A stretch of 21,091 nt of DNA from a virus, in IMG/VR virus record IMGVR_UViG_3300020183_000552, positions 1-21,091 of that record. One strand, 5' to 3'. Below the pieces are notes generated by a model. That model ran no database searches. It worked only from the letters and a program-made list of their open reading frames with translations, and was not told where the DNA came from. This document shows, in pieces, positions 14,643 to 20,410 of this stretch (the first letter of the stretch is position 1; each line of letters begins with the position of its first letter). Made by a program: the position numbers and the translations under genes.

Positions 14643-15317
14643 ATGCCAATTCAAGATTATAGCATAATTCCTTTATTCCCAACCGTAGTTTTTGAAACAA
14701 AGTTGGAGGATAATTTTGATGAAGATTATGCTAAAATGAAAGACGGATATGAATTTATTGATAATTTTATCTATCAAAACTGTTATGTAAGTAATTGTTT
14801 TACAATACTTGATGATTTTCCAAAATTAAAAGAAACACTATTAAAAGTTTTTTATATTGTAAAAGACGAAGTTCTTTTGTATCAGAATACAGACTTTGCA
14901 ATCACTACTAGTTGGTTAACAAAGGTAAATCCAAACGCAACATCTCATCTTCATAACCATAAAAATAGTTTTTATAGTGGTGTTTTATATTTTGATGATA
15001 TTGAAGATTGTGGTGGCCTTTGGTTTGATAGAGATTCTGTAGGAACATCTTCTTTTCTAGTAAATGAACCATTAGAGTATAACATTTATAATAGTTCGGG
15101 ATGGAAAATTGATCCTGGAAAAAATGTTGTAGTATTTTTTCCAAGTTATTTGAAGCATAAAGTTGGATATCATAAAGCACCTGTGGATAGATATTCATTA
15201 GCATTTAATATTATACCAATTGGAAACTTTGGCATGTGTGATTCTACAATTAATCTTAGTGTTTCTGTGCCAAGAAATAATAAAGATTTGAAGTCAATAA
15301 AAGGTGATTTTGTTTAG
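14643..15317 (+). CDS. 2OG-Fe(II) oxygenase, TIGR02466-like, 224 aa
   Basis: Opens with IPLFPTVVFETKL, typical of a family of putative 2-oxoglutarate/Fe(II) oxygenases common in marine cyanophages (the TIGR02466 type). The core has SHLHNHKNSFYSGVLYFDD (His102, His104, His106), then FFPSYLKHKVGYHKAPVDRYSLAFNI with His172 as likely second metal ligand and Arg183 to bind 2-oxoglutarate. A double-stranded beta-helix fold of this size is usual. Substrate is unknown. It is the first of three consecutive oxygenases of different subfamilies; the next ATG follows its stop after one base. It has no SD and is perhaps read from the sigma70-like promoter just upstream. Confidence 0.8.
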   Translation: MPIQDYSIIPLFPTVVFETKLEDNFDEDYAKMKDGYEFIDNFIYQNCYVSNCFTILDDFPKLKETLLKVFYIVKDEVLLYQNTDFAITTSWLTKVNPNATSHLHNHKNSFYSGVLYFDDIEDCGGLWFDRDSVGTSSFLVNEPLEYNIYNSSGWKIDPGKNVVVFFPSYLKHKVGYHKAPVDRYSLAFNIIPIGNFGMCDSTINLSVSVPRNNKDLKSIKGDFV

Positions 15318-15318
15318 T

Positions 15319-15816
15319 ATGAAAGATTATGTTATTAGTGATAATTTTCTTCCAGAAAATGATTTTCTTATATTAAAAGAAACTTTATGTTCTGATAATT
15401 TTCCCTGGTATATTGCAACTATTTTGACACCAGAATATTTTGATCAAGATGATAATTTAAATTTTCAATTAGTTCATAATTTCTTTTTTAATAATAGACA
15501 AAATAGCAGTTATTATCAACTTCTTTATCCATTAATAGATAAATTAAATTGTCGATCTATTGTAAAAATAAAAGCTAATCTGACCCCAAAAACGGAAAGT
15601 ATACTAACATATAAATTTCATACAGATGTTGATTATGAATGTATGACCTCAGTGTTTTATTTAAATACTAATGATGGGTTTACAAAATTTTTAGATGGTA
15701 CTATTGTGAATAGTGTAGAGAATAGACTTTTGACATTTAATTCATTAATGCGGCATACGGGATCAACATGCACTGACGAGAAATACAGAAGTGTAATAAA
15801 TATAAATTATTTTTGA
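15319..15816 (+). CDS. 2OG-Fe(II) oxygenase, prolyl-4-hydroxylase-like, 165 aa
   Basis: Short single-domain oxygenase. The metal triad is visible: His101-x-Asp103 in YKFHTDVDYECMTSVFYLN and His146 in MRHTGST. Arg157 in YRSVININYF is the expected 2-oxoglutarate ligand. The NDGFTKFLDG segment between them is usual for this fold, where a Gly-Gly-x-L/T-x-F turn is often present. The ATG at 15319 is preferred to an in-frame GTG five codons earlier because it avoids overlap with the upstream gene and gives the common start KDYVISDNFL. The substrate may be a peptide or a small molecule; the sequence does not tell. Confidence 0.8.
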   Translation: MKDYVISDNFLPENDFLILKETLCSDNFPWYIATILTPEYFDQDDNLNFQLVHNFFFNNRQNSSYYQLLYPLIDKLNCRSIVKIKANLTPKTESILTYKFHTDVDYECMTSVFYLNTNDGFTKFLDGTIVNSVENRLLTFNSLMRHTGSTCTDEKYRSVININYF

Positions 15817-15822
15817 TATGAC

Positions 15823-16440
15823 ATGAATGTAACTTACTTTAATGATAAAAATCAGTTTCCATATTTAATAATTGATAATTTTTATGATGAAAATGAACTA
15901 AAATCAATATGGGAAGAATTAGATTTTTTGTGTTACAATAAAAAATTAAAACCACCGGAATCCACAGGGACGGCTTTTGATGACAAAAATTTTATTTTGA
16001 AAAAGAATTCTGCTTTATGGTTAGATTCTGCATATAAAGATAGAAATCTTTCAAATATATTACAAGTTAATAGAAAAATATTTAATATATGGGCAGATAT
16101 TGTAGTTAAACACCCATCATGGTTTTTCAATAATGTTGATATTGTCCGAGATACAACTTTAATTTCATATTATGAAAATCAAGATCACTATAAACGGCAT
16201 AAAGATCATGGATATTTGACTAGTTTAACATGGTTTTACAAAGAACCAAAAAAATTTAGTGGTGGTAATTTGCATTTTGATGAATTTAATCTAACTATTG
16301 AAGTTGAAAATAATAAAACAATAATGTTTCCATCTACAATTTGGCACTCTGTTGATCCTGTTATCATGAAACCAGAGTTTTGTGGTAAAAAAAATGGTAG
16401 ATTTTGTATGACACATTTTATGAATACCACATTTATCTAA
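15823..16440 (+). CDS. 2OG-Fe(II) oxygenase, prolyl-4-hydroxylase-like, 205 aa
   Basis: Opens FPYLIIDNFYDENELKSIWEEL, the usual N-terminus of P4H-like phage oxygenases. Catalytic residues: His126-x-Asp128 in YKRHKDHGYLTSLTWF, the FSGGNLHFDEF turn, His175 in FPSTIWHSVDPV, and Arg193 in GRFCMTHFM. All four key residues are present, so it should be active. It differs clearly from the two neighbours, so the three genes are not simple recent duplicates. It follows the second oxygenase after six bases and is probably in the same transcript. Substrate unknown; protein hydroxylation of a virion or host target is possible. Confidence 0.82.
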   Translation: MNVTYFNDKNQFPYLIIDNFYDENELKSIWEELDFLCYNKKLKPPESTGTAFDDKNFILKKNSALWLDSAYKDRNLSNILQVNRKIFNIWADIVVKHPSWFFNNVDIVRDTTLISYYENQDHYKRHKDHGYLTSLTWFYKEPKKFSGGNLHFDEFNLTIEVENNKTIMFPSTIWHSVDPVIMKPEFCGKKNGRFCMTHFMNTTFI

Positions 16441-16478
16441 ATTAAATTCATATATACTAAAAAGATTTAAATTAAGTT

Positions 16479-16730
16479 ATGAAATTTACAGTTTATTCTA
16501 AAGATGGTTGTCCCTATTGCGACAAGATCAAACAAGTGCTAGAATTAGCAAGTCTCGATCATGTTGTTTATCGACTTGATTTTGATTTTACCAGAGAAGA
16601 CTTTTATGAAAAGTTTGAATGGGGTGCAACTTTTCCTCAAGTTGTACTAAATGAAGAAAGCGAAGATGAAGAAAAACTTGGTGGATGCACTGATACAGTT
16701 AAATATCTTCAAGAACAAAAGATGGTGTAA
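16479..16730 (+). CDS. Glutaredoxin (CPYC), 83 aa
   Basis: Small thiol-disulfide oxidoreductase of the glutaredoxin family. The active site is Cys11-Pro-Tyr-Cys14 after a beta strand (FTVYSKDG). Pro53 in TFPQV is the conserved cis-proline, and Gly68-Gly69-Cys70 fits the glutathione-binding GG(C/F/S) motif. Length is standard. It would use glutathione as electron source, for example for phage ribonucleotide reductase or other thiol enzymes; ribonucleotide reductase itself is not in this window. A 38-base AT-rich gap without a clear late box precedes it. The next gene starts at the last base of its stop codon (TAATG), which shows translational coupling. Confidence 0.9.
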   Translation: MKFTVYSKDGCPYCDKIKQVLELASLDHVVYRLDFDFTREDFYEKFEWGATFPQVVLNEESEDEEKLGGCTDTVKYLQEQKMV

Positions 16731-17086
16731 TGAACTCAACCTTTAATGAAATCTATTTTGATGTTGAGAAGGCCATTGATCTCGCATTCAATGGTCATTT
16801 TGTTTTGGATCTATATGGTTACTTAAAGGTTAAAAATGCTAAAAGACTTGAAGTTGAAGAATTTATTCATAGTGCTACGGCAAGCAATATTCAAATTATT
16901 ACCAAAGATTTGGACGAGTATATTGAAGGTGGTTCGGATAGTTCACACAAACAACTTCGTGAAGCATATGGGCATATTCCTAAACCACAGGCAAGAAAAA
17001 TTAAAAATTATTTAAACAAAATAATGGAAGATGCATGGAGATATAACCATGACAAAAGGCCAGGAAGAAGGAAGAAAGTCAAGTAA
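16730..17086 (+). CDS. Conserved-looking hypothetical protein, basic C-terminus, 118 aa
   Basis: I do not recognise the family. The N-terminal 50 residues are acidic and alternate helix-like with aromatic residues (FDVEKAIDLAFNGHFVLDLYGYL). The centre (TKDLDEYIEGGSDSSHKQLREAYGHIPKPQARKIKNYLNKIMED) looks helical with a conserved-style GHIPKPQA turn. The end (HDKRPGRRKKVK) is strongly basic, so binding to nucleic acid or to RNA polymerase is possible but not shown. It is coupled to the glutaredoxin by a TAATG overlap, and its end overlaps the next gene by 38 bases. Confidence 0.6.
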   Translation: MNSTFNEIYFDVEKAIDLAFNGHFVLDLYGYLKVKNAKRLEVEEFIHSATASNIQIITKDLDEYIEGGSDSSHKQLREAYGHIPKPQARKIKNYLNKIMEDAWRYNHDKRPGRRKKVK

Positions 17087-17258
17087 TTCCTCTCAGACTC
17101 ACATTAATAGGGGATTTGAACTGATGCTTAAATCTCTTTCTGCAAAATCAAAGGATGCATCAAATCCTTGGTTTCAAATTAAATTTGGAAAATTACTCCC
17201 GTGGTTCAAAAATAAAAAAATTGATTTGTTTTTTGAATTTCGCATCACATTTAAGTAA
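17049..17258 (+). CDS. Small hypothetical protein, 69 aa
   Basis: Start chosen at the ATG at 17049, with GGAG eight bases upstream; it overlaps the previous gene by 38 bases. A later ATG at 17124 would give 44 residues (LKSLSAKSKDASNPW...) and has a poorer GGGG at ten-base spacing; it is the main alternative because the N-terminal 25 residues look low-complexity. The C-terminal part (PWFQIKFGKLLPWFKNKKIDLFFEFRITFK) is basic and aromatic, possibly an amphipathic membrane- or nucleic-acid-binding segment. Not recognised. Confidence 0.5.
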   Translation: MTKGQEEGRKSSNSSQTHINRGFELMLKSLSAKSKDASNPWFQIKFGKLLPWFKNKKIDLFFEFRITFK

Positions 17259-17268
17259 AATAAATAAC
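17258..17268 (+). promoter_or_regulatory. Late promoter-like AAATAAATAAC
   Basis: An AATAAATA box lies immediately after the stop of the 69-aa gene and 66 bases before the next ATG. It would produce a leader containing GCAAGGAGGGTG, an SD-like string that does not precede a usable start closely. Confidence 0.45.
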
Positions 17269-17334
17269 TAAAACATTACTGCAAGGAGGGTGATTTTTTT
17301 TAGGTTTAAGTTAAACAACCTCGGGAGAAAACAA

Positions 17335-17562
17335 ATGTTAGCAGTAACTCTTACCCTCACAACATTAATTTCTATAATGTTTTTACTTGTGGGAGGTATG
17401 TTAGGATGGATGGCAAAACAATATGTCTATGAAAAAAACTACCTTTCCTCATTAAGTACACATCCCGAAATGTTTGATGAAAACGGTAATATTATACCAG
17501 ATGAAATTTTAGCAGTACGATTTGAAAATTACTATGACGACGAAGACGAAGACGACGACTAG
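17335..17562 (+). CDS. Small single-pass membrane protein, 75 aa
   Basis: Starts MLAVTLTLTTLISIMFLLVGGMLGWMAKQYVYEKNY: one transmembrane helix at about residues 4-26 with a GGxxG packing motif, then a short cytoplasm-type tail. The tail contains PEMFDENGNIIPDEILAVRFENYYDDEDEDDD, highly acidic at the end. The start is fixed by GGGAG seven bases upstream; an in-frame GTG 15 codons earlier is not needed. The acidic C-terminal codons (GACGACGAAGACGAAG...) also encode the start of the next gene in another frame (29-base overlap). The function is unknown. Confidence 0.7.
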   Translation: MLAVTLTLTTLISIMFLLVGGMLGWMAKQYVYEKNYLSSLSTHPEMFDENGNIIPDEILAVRFENYYDDEDEDDD

Positions 17563-18112
17563 AACCGTCAAAGAATTACAACCTAATCCATTTCAACATG
17601 AAATTTTAGAGCTTGTTTCAAAGCAAAGGTCGAATGCTCTAAAGGTTGATGTTCTAAAGAAATATAGAAATGAAGGTTTAGTTACTATTCTTATTTGGAA
17701 CTTTGATCCAAGTATTCGCAGCACTCTTCCTGAGGGTGATGTTCCTTATGCAAATAACGATGAACAAACATCTGTTGGTGGTAACTTGACTGAATTGATT
17801 CAAAGTAAAGTTAAGAATGATGGTGTAAAAACTTCTGGTTATTATGGCACAGAAGATTTTTCAAATGAAAAATCAAAGACATCTATTCGCAAAGAATGGA
17901 ATAAATTCTATAACTTTGTAGTTGGTGGTAATAATGATATCACTCAACTTCGTAAAGAAACAATGTTTATTAATATTCTTCAAGGTCTACATCCACTTGA
18001 AGCTGAATTATTGTGTCTTGTAAAGGATAAAAGACTTTCCGATAAATATAAGATCAGTTTTGATAATGTCCGCGAAGCATATCCTGATATTCAATGGGGC
18101 AATCGTGCATGA
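17534..18112 (+). CDS. DUF6433-like conserved phage protein, 192 aa
   Basis: Recognisable plan of a family widespread in marine T4-like phages: PFQHEILELVSKQRSNALKVDVLKKYRNEGLVTILIWNFDPSIRSTLPEGDVPY at the N-terminus, a variable centre, then the long signature of Arg/Lys-rich helix (SIRKEWNKFYNFVVGG), LRKETMFINILQGLHPLEAELLCLVKDKRL and VREAYPDI. I associate this with DUF6433, from memory of its shape. No enzyme motifs; all-helical, soluble. The ATG at 17534 is used; an upstream in-frame TTG adds only four residues. It overlaps the membrane-protein gene before it and, by ATGA, the gene after it, so it sits in a coupled unit. Biochemical role unknown. Confidence 0.7.
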   Translation: MTTKTKTTTRTVKELQPNPFQHEILELVSKQRSNALKVDVLKKYRNEGLVTILIWNFDPSIRSTLPEGDVPYANNDEQTSVGGNLTELIQSKVKNDGVKTSGYYGTEDFSNEKSKTSIRKEWNKFYNFVVGGNNDITQLRKETMFINILQGLHPLEAELLCLVKDKRLSDKYKISFDNVREAYPDIQWGNRA

Positions 18113-18462
18113 GTAAAGTATGTAATGAAGTTCGTTTAGAAAAGGAAGAAACAATTGTGGAATGGACTCAAGAAGAAAAAACAAATCTTGCTAAACGGTA
18201 TGGTTGCGAAATTCTTCTTGTAAATTCTACACCTGCAGAAATTAAAGATCCTTCCTTTCCCAGTGATGCCTATATTGTAGAATATGTTGTGAATGGAGAG
18301 TTGAGAAAAGATCTATGTCGAGGTAAGAAAGTTTCTATCTTTGATCTTTATTATGATAAGTTTGGAAAAGATTCGATTCAAAAAATTGATTTTGGATACG
18401 GAAGAGTAAATCCAAGACTTTGGGGACAAGATAAACAAACTGATAAAAAGAAAAGAAAATGA
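18109..18462 (+). CDS. Hypothetical protein, 117 aa
   Basis: Starts at the ATG of the ATGA overlap (18109) with the upstream gene; an ATG 15 bases earlier would lie wholly in that gene and is less likely. The first half has a Glu/Lys-rich helix (VEWTQEEKTNLAKRYGCEILLVNST). The second half has a beta-rich stretch (SDAYIVEYVVNGELRKDLCRG) and the phrase FDLYYDKFGKDSIQKIDFGYGRVNPRLWG, followed by a Lys-rich tail. That phrase looks like a conserved cyanophage motif, but I cannot assign a function. The next gene overlaps by ATGA. Confidence 0.65.
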   Translation: MSKVCNEVRLEKEETIVEWTQEEKTNLAKRYGCEILLVNSTPAEIKDPSFPSDAYIVEYVVNGELRKDLCRGKKVSIFDLYYDKFGKDSIQKIDFGYGRVNPRLWGQDKQTDKKKRK

Positions 18463-18650
18463 GTTCTGGATTTGGAAAACAAGGAAAAGCGAAGGTCATT
18501 GTTAATGATAGTGAACTTGAGAAAATTCTTAAGCAGTACAAAAAATTGAATAAGTATAGAAGATCTGCTATCTTTGCAGTTGAAACAATGGATGGTACTG
18601 AAAATATTATAAGTAAATTAATCAAAGAGGCAGAGGAGAACCCGATGTAA
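18459..18650 (+). CDS. Hypothetical protein, 63 aa
   Basis: Small basic protein with a predicted long helix (NDSELEKILKQYKKLNKYRRSAIFAVETMDG) and a short acidic end. The start overlaps the stop of the preceding gene (ATGA). It is followed after one base by the speD gene, so it lies in the same coupled unit. No family recognised; its size suggests a binding or regulatory peptide. Confidence 0.6.
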   Translation: MSSGFGKQGKAKVIVNDSELEKILKQYKKLNKYRRSAIFAVETMDGTENIISKLIKEAEENPM

Positions 18651-18651
18651 A

Positions 18652-18978
18652 ATGGGTAAGCACTACTTATTAAATGTTTATGGATGCTCGTTTGTTCTTT
18701 TGAACAACGAGCATTATCTTATAGATCTATTGGAGAATGCAGCTGCTGCAAGTGGAGCAACTGTATGCCAAACAATATTCAAAAAATTTGAACCACAGGG
18801 CGTTACTGTTTTGTGTTTGTTATCCGAGAGTCACATAAGTATTCATACCTGGCCAGAGGAGGGTAAGGCTGCCATAGATGTTTATACTTGTGGTGATTGC
18901 AATCCTAAGATCGGTTGCGATATAATCATTGAGCAACTTAGAGCAGAAAAACACACACTTAGTTATATTGAAAGATAA
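18652..18978 (+). CDS. speD: S-adenosylmethionine decarboxylase proenzyme-like (SpeD), 108 aa
   Basis: Pyruvoyl-dependent decarboxylase of the prokaryotic SpeD type, normally making decarboxylated S-adenosylmethionine for spermidine synthesis. Autocleavage is expected between Glu59 and Ser60 in SESHISIHTWPE, where Ser60 becomes the pyruvoyl group. His65 and Cys80 correspond to the processing and catalytic His and Cys of Thermotoga-type SpeD (Ser63, His68, Cys83). The IDVYTCGDC segment is also conserved. At 108 residues it is slightly shorter than the roughly 130-residue bacterial form. No spermidine synthase gene is seen here, so aminopropyl transfer would rely on the host or another locus. 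Some phage SpeD homologues are reported to have changed substrate (ornithine or arginine); that is an alternative here. It follows the 63-aa gene by one base. Confidence 0.92.
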   Translation: MGKHYLLNVYGCSFVLLNNEHYLIDLLENAAAASGATVCQTIFKKFEPQGVTVLCLLSESHISIHTWPEEGKAAIDVYTCGDCNPKIGCDIIIEQLRAEKHTLSYIER

Positions 18979-18979
18979 T

Positions 18980-18990
18980 GCTAAATAACC
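18980..18990 (+). promoter_or_regulatory. Late promoter-like GCTAAATAACC
   Basis: CTAAATA is a frequent variant of the cyanophage late -10 box. It lies two bases after the SpeD stop and 15 bases before the microprotein ATG. Its context (TAAATAACC..., then TGGAAAA) is repeated before the next gene at 19067. Confidence 0.5.
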
Positions 18991-19004
18991 CTATATGGAA
19001 AACT

Positions 19005-19076
19005 ATGAGATCAACTAATAGGGGATGCTGTGGGGCAGGATGTCCTGATTGCCCCTTCCGACCTAAAAATAAATAA
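19005..19076 (+). CDS. Cysteine-rich microprotein, 23 aa (CCGxGCxxCPF)
   Basis: A complete 23-codon frame, MRSTNRGCCGAGCPDCPFRPKNK, running from an ATG after a GGA-type ribosome site (TGGAAAACT) to TAA. The four cysteines in RGCCGxGCxxCPF match the core of small domains such as DUF5522, where the motif is embedded in a longer protein. Here it stands nearly alone, flanked only by basic residues. The spacing (C-C-x3-C-x2-C) would suit metal binding. It has its own late-promoter-like motif, and the gap between speD and the next gene is otherwise unexplained. It is below the length used by usual gene finders. The translation is inferred; the motif match is seen. Confidence 0.65.
   Translation: MRSTNRGCCGAGCPDCPFRPKNK
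19032..19055 (+). other. RNA hairpin within the microprotein gene
   Basis: GGGGC (19032-19036) pairs with GCCCC (19051-19055), and AGGA (19037-19040) with TCCT (19043-19046), with a GATT bulge on one side. This gives a nine-pair GC-rich stem. No T-run follows, so it is not a standard intrinsic terminator. It may simply reflect Gly/Cys/Pro codons. Confidence 0.4.
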
Positions 19077-19078
19077 CC
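19067..19078 (+). promoter_or_regulatory. Late promoter-like AAATAAATAACC
   Basis: An AATAAATA box overlaps the end of the microprotein frame and lies 18 bases before the next ATG. It resembles the motif at 18980: both read TAAATAACC, then TGGAAAA shortly before the start codon. Confidence 0.5.
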
Positions 19079-19096
19079 TTACATCTGGAAAATCTT

Positions 19097-19423
19097 ATGC
19101 TCTCTACACAATATCGTTTACGCTTAGAAGAAATCTGCCGAAAGATCGTCTTACAAGAAGGTGTGAGTTTAGAGGATATGATTTGGGCAGAGAAGCTTGC
19201 AAAAGCAAATCGTTCTGCTGGAACGATACTTCGTCAGGCAAGAAGAAAAGCAGAAAATCCTGATATGCAAGAAGGAGATTTAGATGATTTTTTAAATCAA
19301 CTTGACATCGGTGGCACTGGTAACGAAAGATTCGGAAGAAGAGGATTTAATAGTGTAGATGATATTGTAGACTTCTTTGGAGAAGGTAGAGATAAACCAG
19401 ATGATTGGAGGCAAAGAGACTGA
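19097..19423 (+). CDS. Hypothetical acidic/basic small protein, 108 aa
   Basis: The N-terminal half is a charged, likely helical pair (TQYRLRLEEICRKIVLQEGVSLEDMIWAEKLAKANRSAGTILRQARRKAE). The C-terminal half has acidic, Gly-rich linkers (GDLDDFLNQLDIGGTGNERFGRRGFNSVDDIVDFFGEGRDKPDDW). The short hydrophobic-acidic segments (LDDFLNQL, VDDIVDFFG) resemble the kind of tail that contacts sliding clamps or RNA polymerase in T4-like late-transcription proteins, but I see no firm match and do not name it gp33. The start has GGA seven bases upstream and a late-promoter-like box close by. Its stop overlaps the next start by one base. Confidence 0.65.
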   Translation: MLSTQYRLRLEEICRKIVLQEGVSLEDMIWAEKLAKANRSAGTILRQARRKAENPDMQEGDLDDFLNQLDIGGTGNERFGRRGFNSVDDIVDFFGEGRDKPDDWRQRD

Positions 19424-19659
19424 TGCAAGCAGTATTGTATTCTAAAGATAACTGTCAGGAATGTGATAGAGCCAGAATGCTTTTAAACAGTCTTGATATT
19501 TCTCACTTAGAGTATAAACTTTCAAAAGACTTTAATGAGAAACAATTTATTTCTGAGTTTGGATCAGAAGCATCATTTCCGCAGGTAGCAATAGACTATA
19601 TGCATGTTGGTAATTTAAAAGAAACACTTCAATTTTTGAAGGAAAAAAATTTAATATGA
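19423..19659 (+). CDS. Glutaredoxin-like protein with CQEC site, 78 aa
   Basis: Thioredoxin-fold protein: an initial strand (AVLYSKDN), Cys11-Gln-Glu-Cys14 in place of the usual CPYC, and Pro53 in SFPQVAID as the cis-proline. The Gly-Gly glutathione motif of the other glutaredoxin in this window is reduced to HVGNLKET. A redox role is likely but the acidic active site and lost GG may change partner or potential. The start at 19423 is the ATG of a TGATG overlap; an in-frame TTG six codons earlier is unlikely. The downstream gene also overlaps by ATGA. Confidence 0.75.
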   Translation: MQAVLYSKDNCQECDRARMLLNSLDISHLEYKLSKDFNEKQFISEFGSEASFPQVAIDYMHVGNLKETLQFLKEKNLI

Positions 19660-19856
19660 CTTACGAAGAGTTTTTGGATATGCCAACTACTTTCATGGAC
19701 GATATGTTAAAGATCGTCAATATTAAAAATAAATATCGTTTAGATTTTACCGAAGAAGAAAGAGAAATTAATAATCATCTATTGACATACTGGGAAGAAA
19801 TGAAAATCAATGAACTAAGATATAAGTTTGAAAAATGTTGGGAGAAAGACCAATGA
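19656..19856 (+). CDS. Hypothetical protein, 66 aa
   Basis: Small acidic, helical protein (MTYEEFLDMPTTFMDDMLKIVNIKNKYRLDFTEEEREINNHLLTYWEEMKINELRYKFEKCWEK). The start overlaps the stop of the glutaredoxin-like gene (ATGA) and its own stop overlaps the next start, so translation is coupled throughout this group. No enzyme motif and no transmembrane segment. Family not recognised. Confidence 0.6.
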   Translation: MTYEEFLDMPTTFMDDMLKIVNIKNKYRLDFTEEEREINNHLLTYWEEMKINELRYKFEKCWEKDQ

Positions 19857-20044
19857 AACATGCACTTATTCTTTCTTTATGTTTTTTGCCATTGGCAGTC
19901 ATCTATGTTATTATGAAATTGTCTTTGTGGTTATCCTCTAGCGTATCCGAAGTCAATTATGTCAGAGAAGATTCCAAACGAGAACACGGACCCTACTTGG
20001 AGAACCCATATGGAGATGTTGACGAAGAGAATGAGGAGAGTTGA
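19853..20044 (+). CDS. Small membrane protein, 63 aa
   Basis: Starts MKHALILSLCFLPLAVIYVIMKLSLWLSSSV: one hydrophobic helix of about 24 residues after a short basic N-terminus. A polar, acidic tail follows (DSKREHGPYLENPYGDVDEENEES). The ATG at 19853 has GGGAG shortly upstream and overlaps the previous stop (ATGA); the ATG six codons earlier is less likely. Likely an inner-membrane protein made during infection. Its last third overlaps the first codons of the next gene. Confidence 0.6.
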   Translation: MKHALILSLCFLPLAVIYVIMKLSLWLSSSVSEVNYVREDSKREHGPYLENPYGDVDEENEES

Positions 20045-20177
20045 GATCGCAGAGATCATTGACGAAGCCATTTGGAAATGGTACTTTGAACACGGAAAGG
20101 AAGTACCAAACTGGAAGATGCAGAAAGACCCACAATGGTGGATAGATTATCTTGCAGAGCTTGACGAACAAGAATAA
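20010..20177 (+). CDS. Hypothetical protein, 55 aa
   Basis: The ATG at 20010 is chosen because GGAG lies seven bases upstream; ATG codons at 19959, 20016 and 20031 are alternatives giving 72, 53 or 48 residues. The core (VEIAEIIDEAIWKWYFEHGKEVPNWKMQKDPQWWIDYLAEL) is Trp-rich (five Trp in about 40 residues) and likely helical. It starts in the tail of the membrane-protein gene in another frame (35-base overlap). The -35 element of the next promoter lies inside its end. Function unknown. Confidence 0.55.
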   Translation: MEMLTKRMRRVEIAEIIDEAIWKWYFEHGKEVPNWKMQKDPQWWIDYLAELDEQE

Positions 20178-20189
20178 CTCTAGTATAAT
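20161..20189 (+). promoter_or_regulatory. Strong host-type sigma70 promoter (TTGACG-17-TATAAT)
   Basis: TTGACG (20161-20166) and a perfect TATAAT (20184-20189) are 17 bases apart. The expected start near 20196 gives a leader of about 17 bases before the ATG at 20213. This is the early-promoter type used by host RNA polymerase, in contrast with the late boxes further left. Confidence 0.8.
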
Positions 20190-20212
20190 TGCCAACATAT
20201 CATACTCTTATC

Positions 20213-20410
20213 ATGAAATACAAACCCTATTCTCCAGAATGGAACCGTAAGAGGTATCTGAGAGAAGCATTAGAAACATACTTTAATGATTACATTGATG
20301 TTAATGTAATTTATGATGATCTCATGGATATTCTTCATGAAAGATCTGAACAAGCATATAGTGAATTTCAAAAAGTCAATTATTTAGAGTCAAAACTGAA
20401 TTCTAAATAA
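20213..20410 (+). CDS. Conserved-looking small cyanophage protein, 65 aa
   Basis: MKYKPYSPEWNRKRYLREALETYFNDYIDVNVIYDDLMDILHERSEQAYSEFQKVNYLESKLNSK: two helices with a basic N-terminal half and an acidic centre. The opening MKYKPYSPEW looks familiar from T4-like cyanophages, but I have no function for it. The start is fixed by the strong promoter just upstream; an in-frame TTG at 20189 lies inside the -10 box and cannot be used. There is no SD, as often in cyanobacterial leaders. Its expression is probably early. Confidence 0.7.
   Translation: MKYKPYSPEWNRKRYLREALETYFNDYIDVNVIYDDLMDILHERSEQAYSEFQKVNYLESKLNSK

Noticed and set aside
12947-16471. AAAGATTTAAA before both the adhesin (12947) and the glutaredoxin (16461)
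   Set aside because: An eleven-base match in very AT-rich spacers can arise by chance; no third copy before a gene start was noticed.
19030-19263. 77-codon frame overlapping the microprotein and the 108-aa gene
   Set aside because: Starts at a GTG inside the hairpin region and runs in a different frame through a better-supported gene; composition is poor.
16730-19423. Naming the 118-aa or 108-aa protein as the late transcription factor gp33
   Set aside because: Size and charge are compatible, but I see no certain sequence match to T4 gp33 or its clamp-binding tail.
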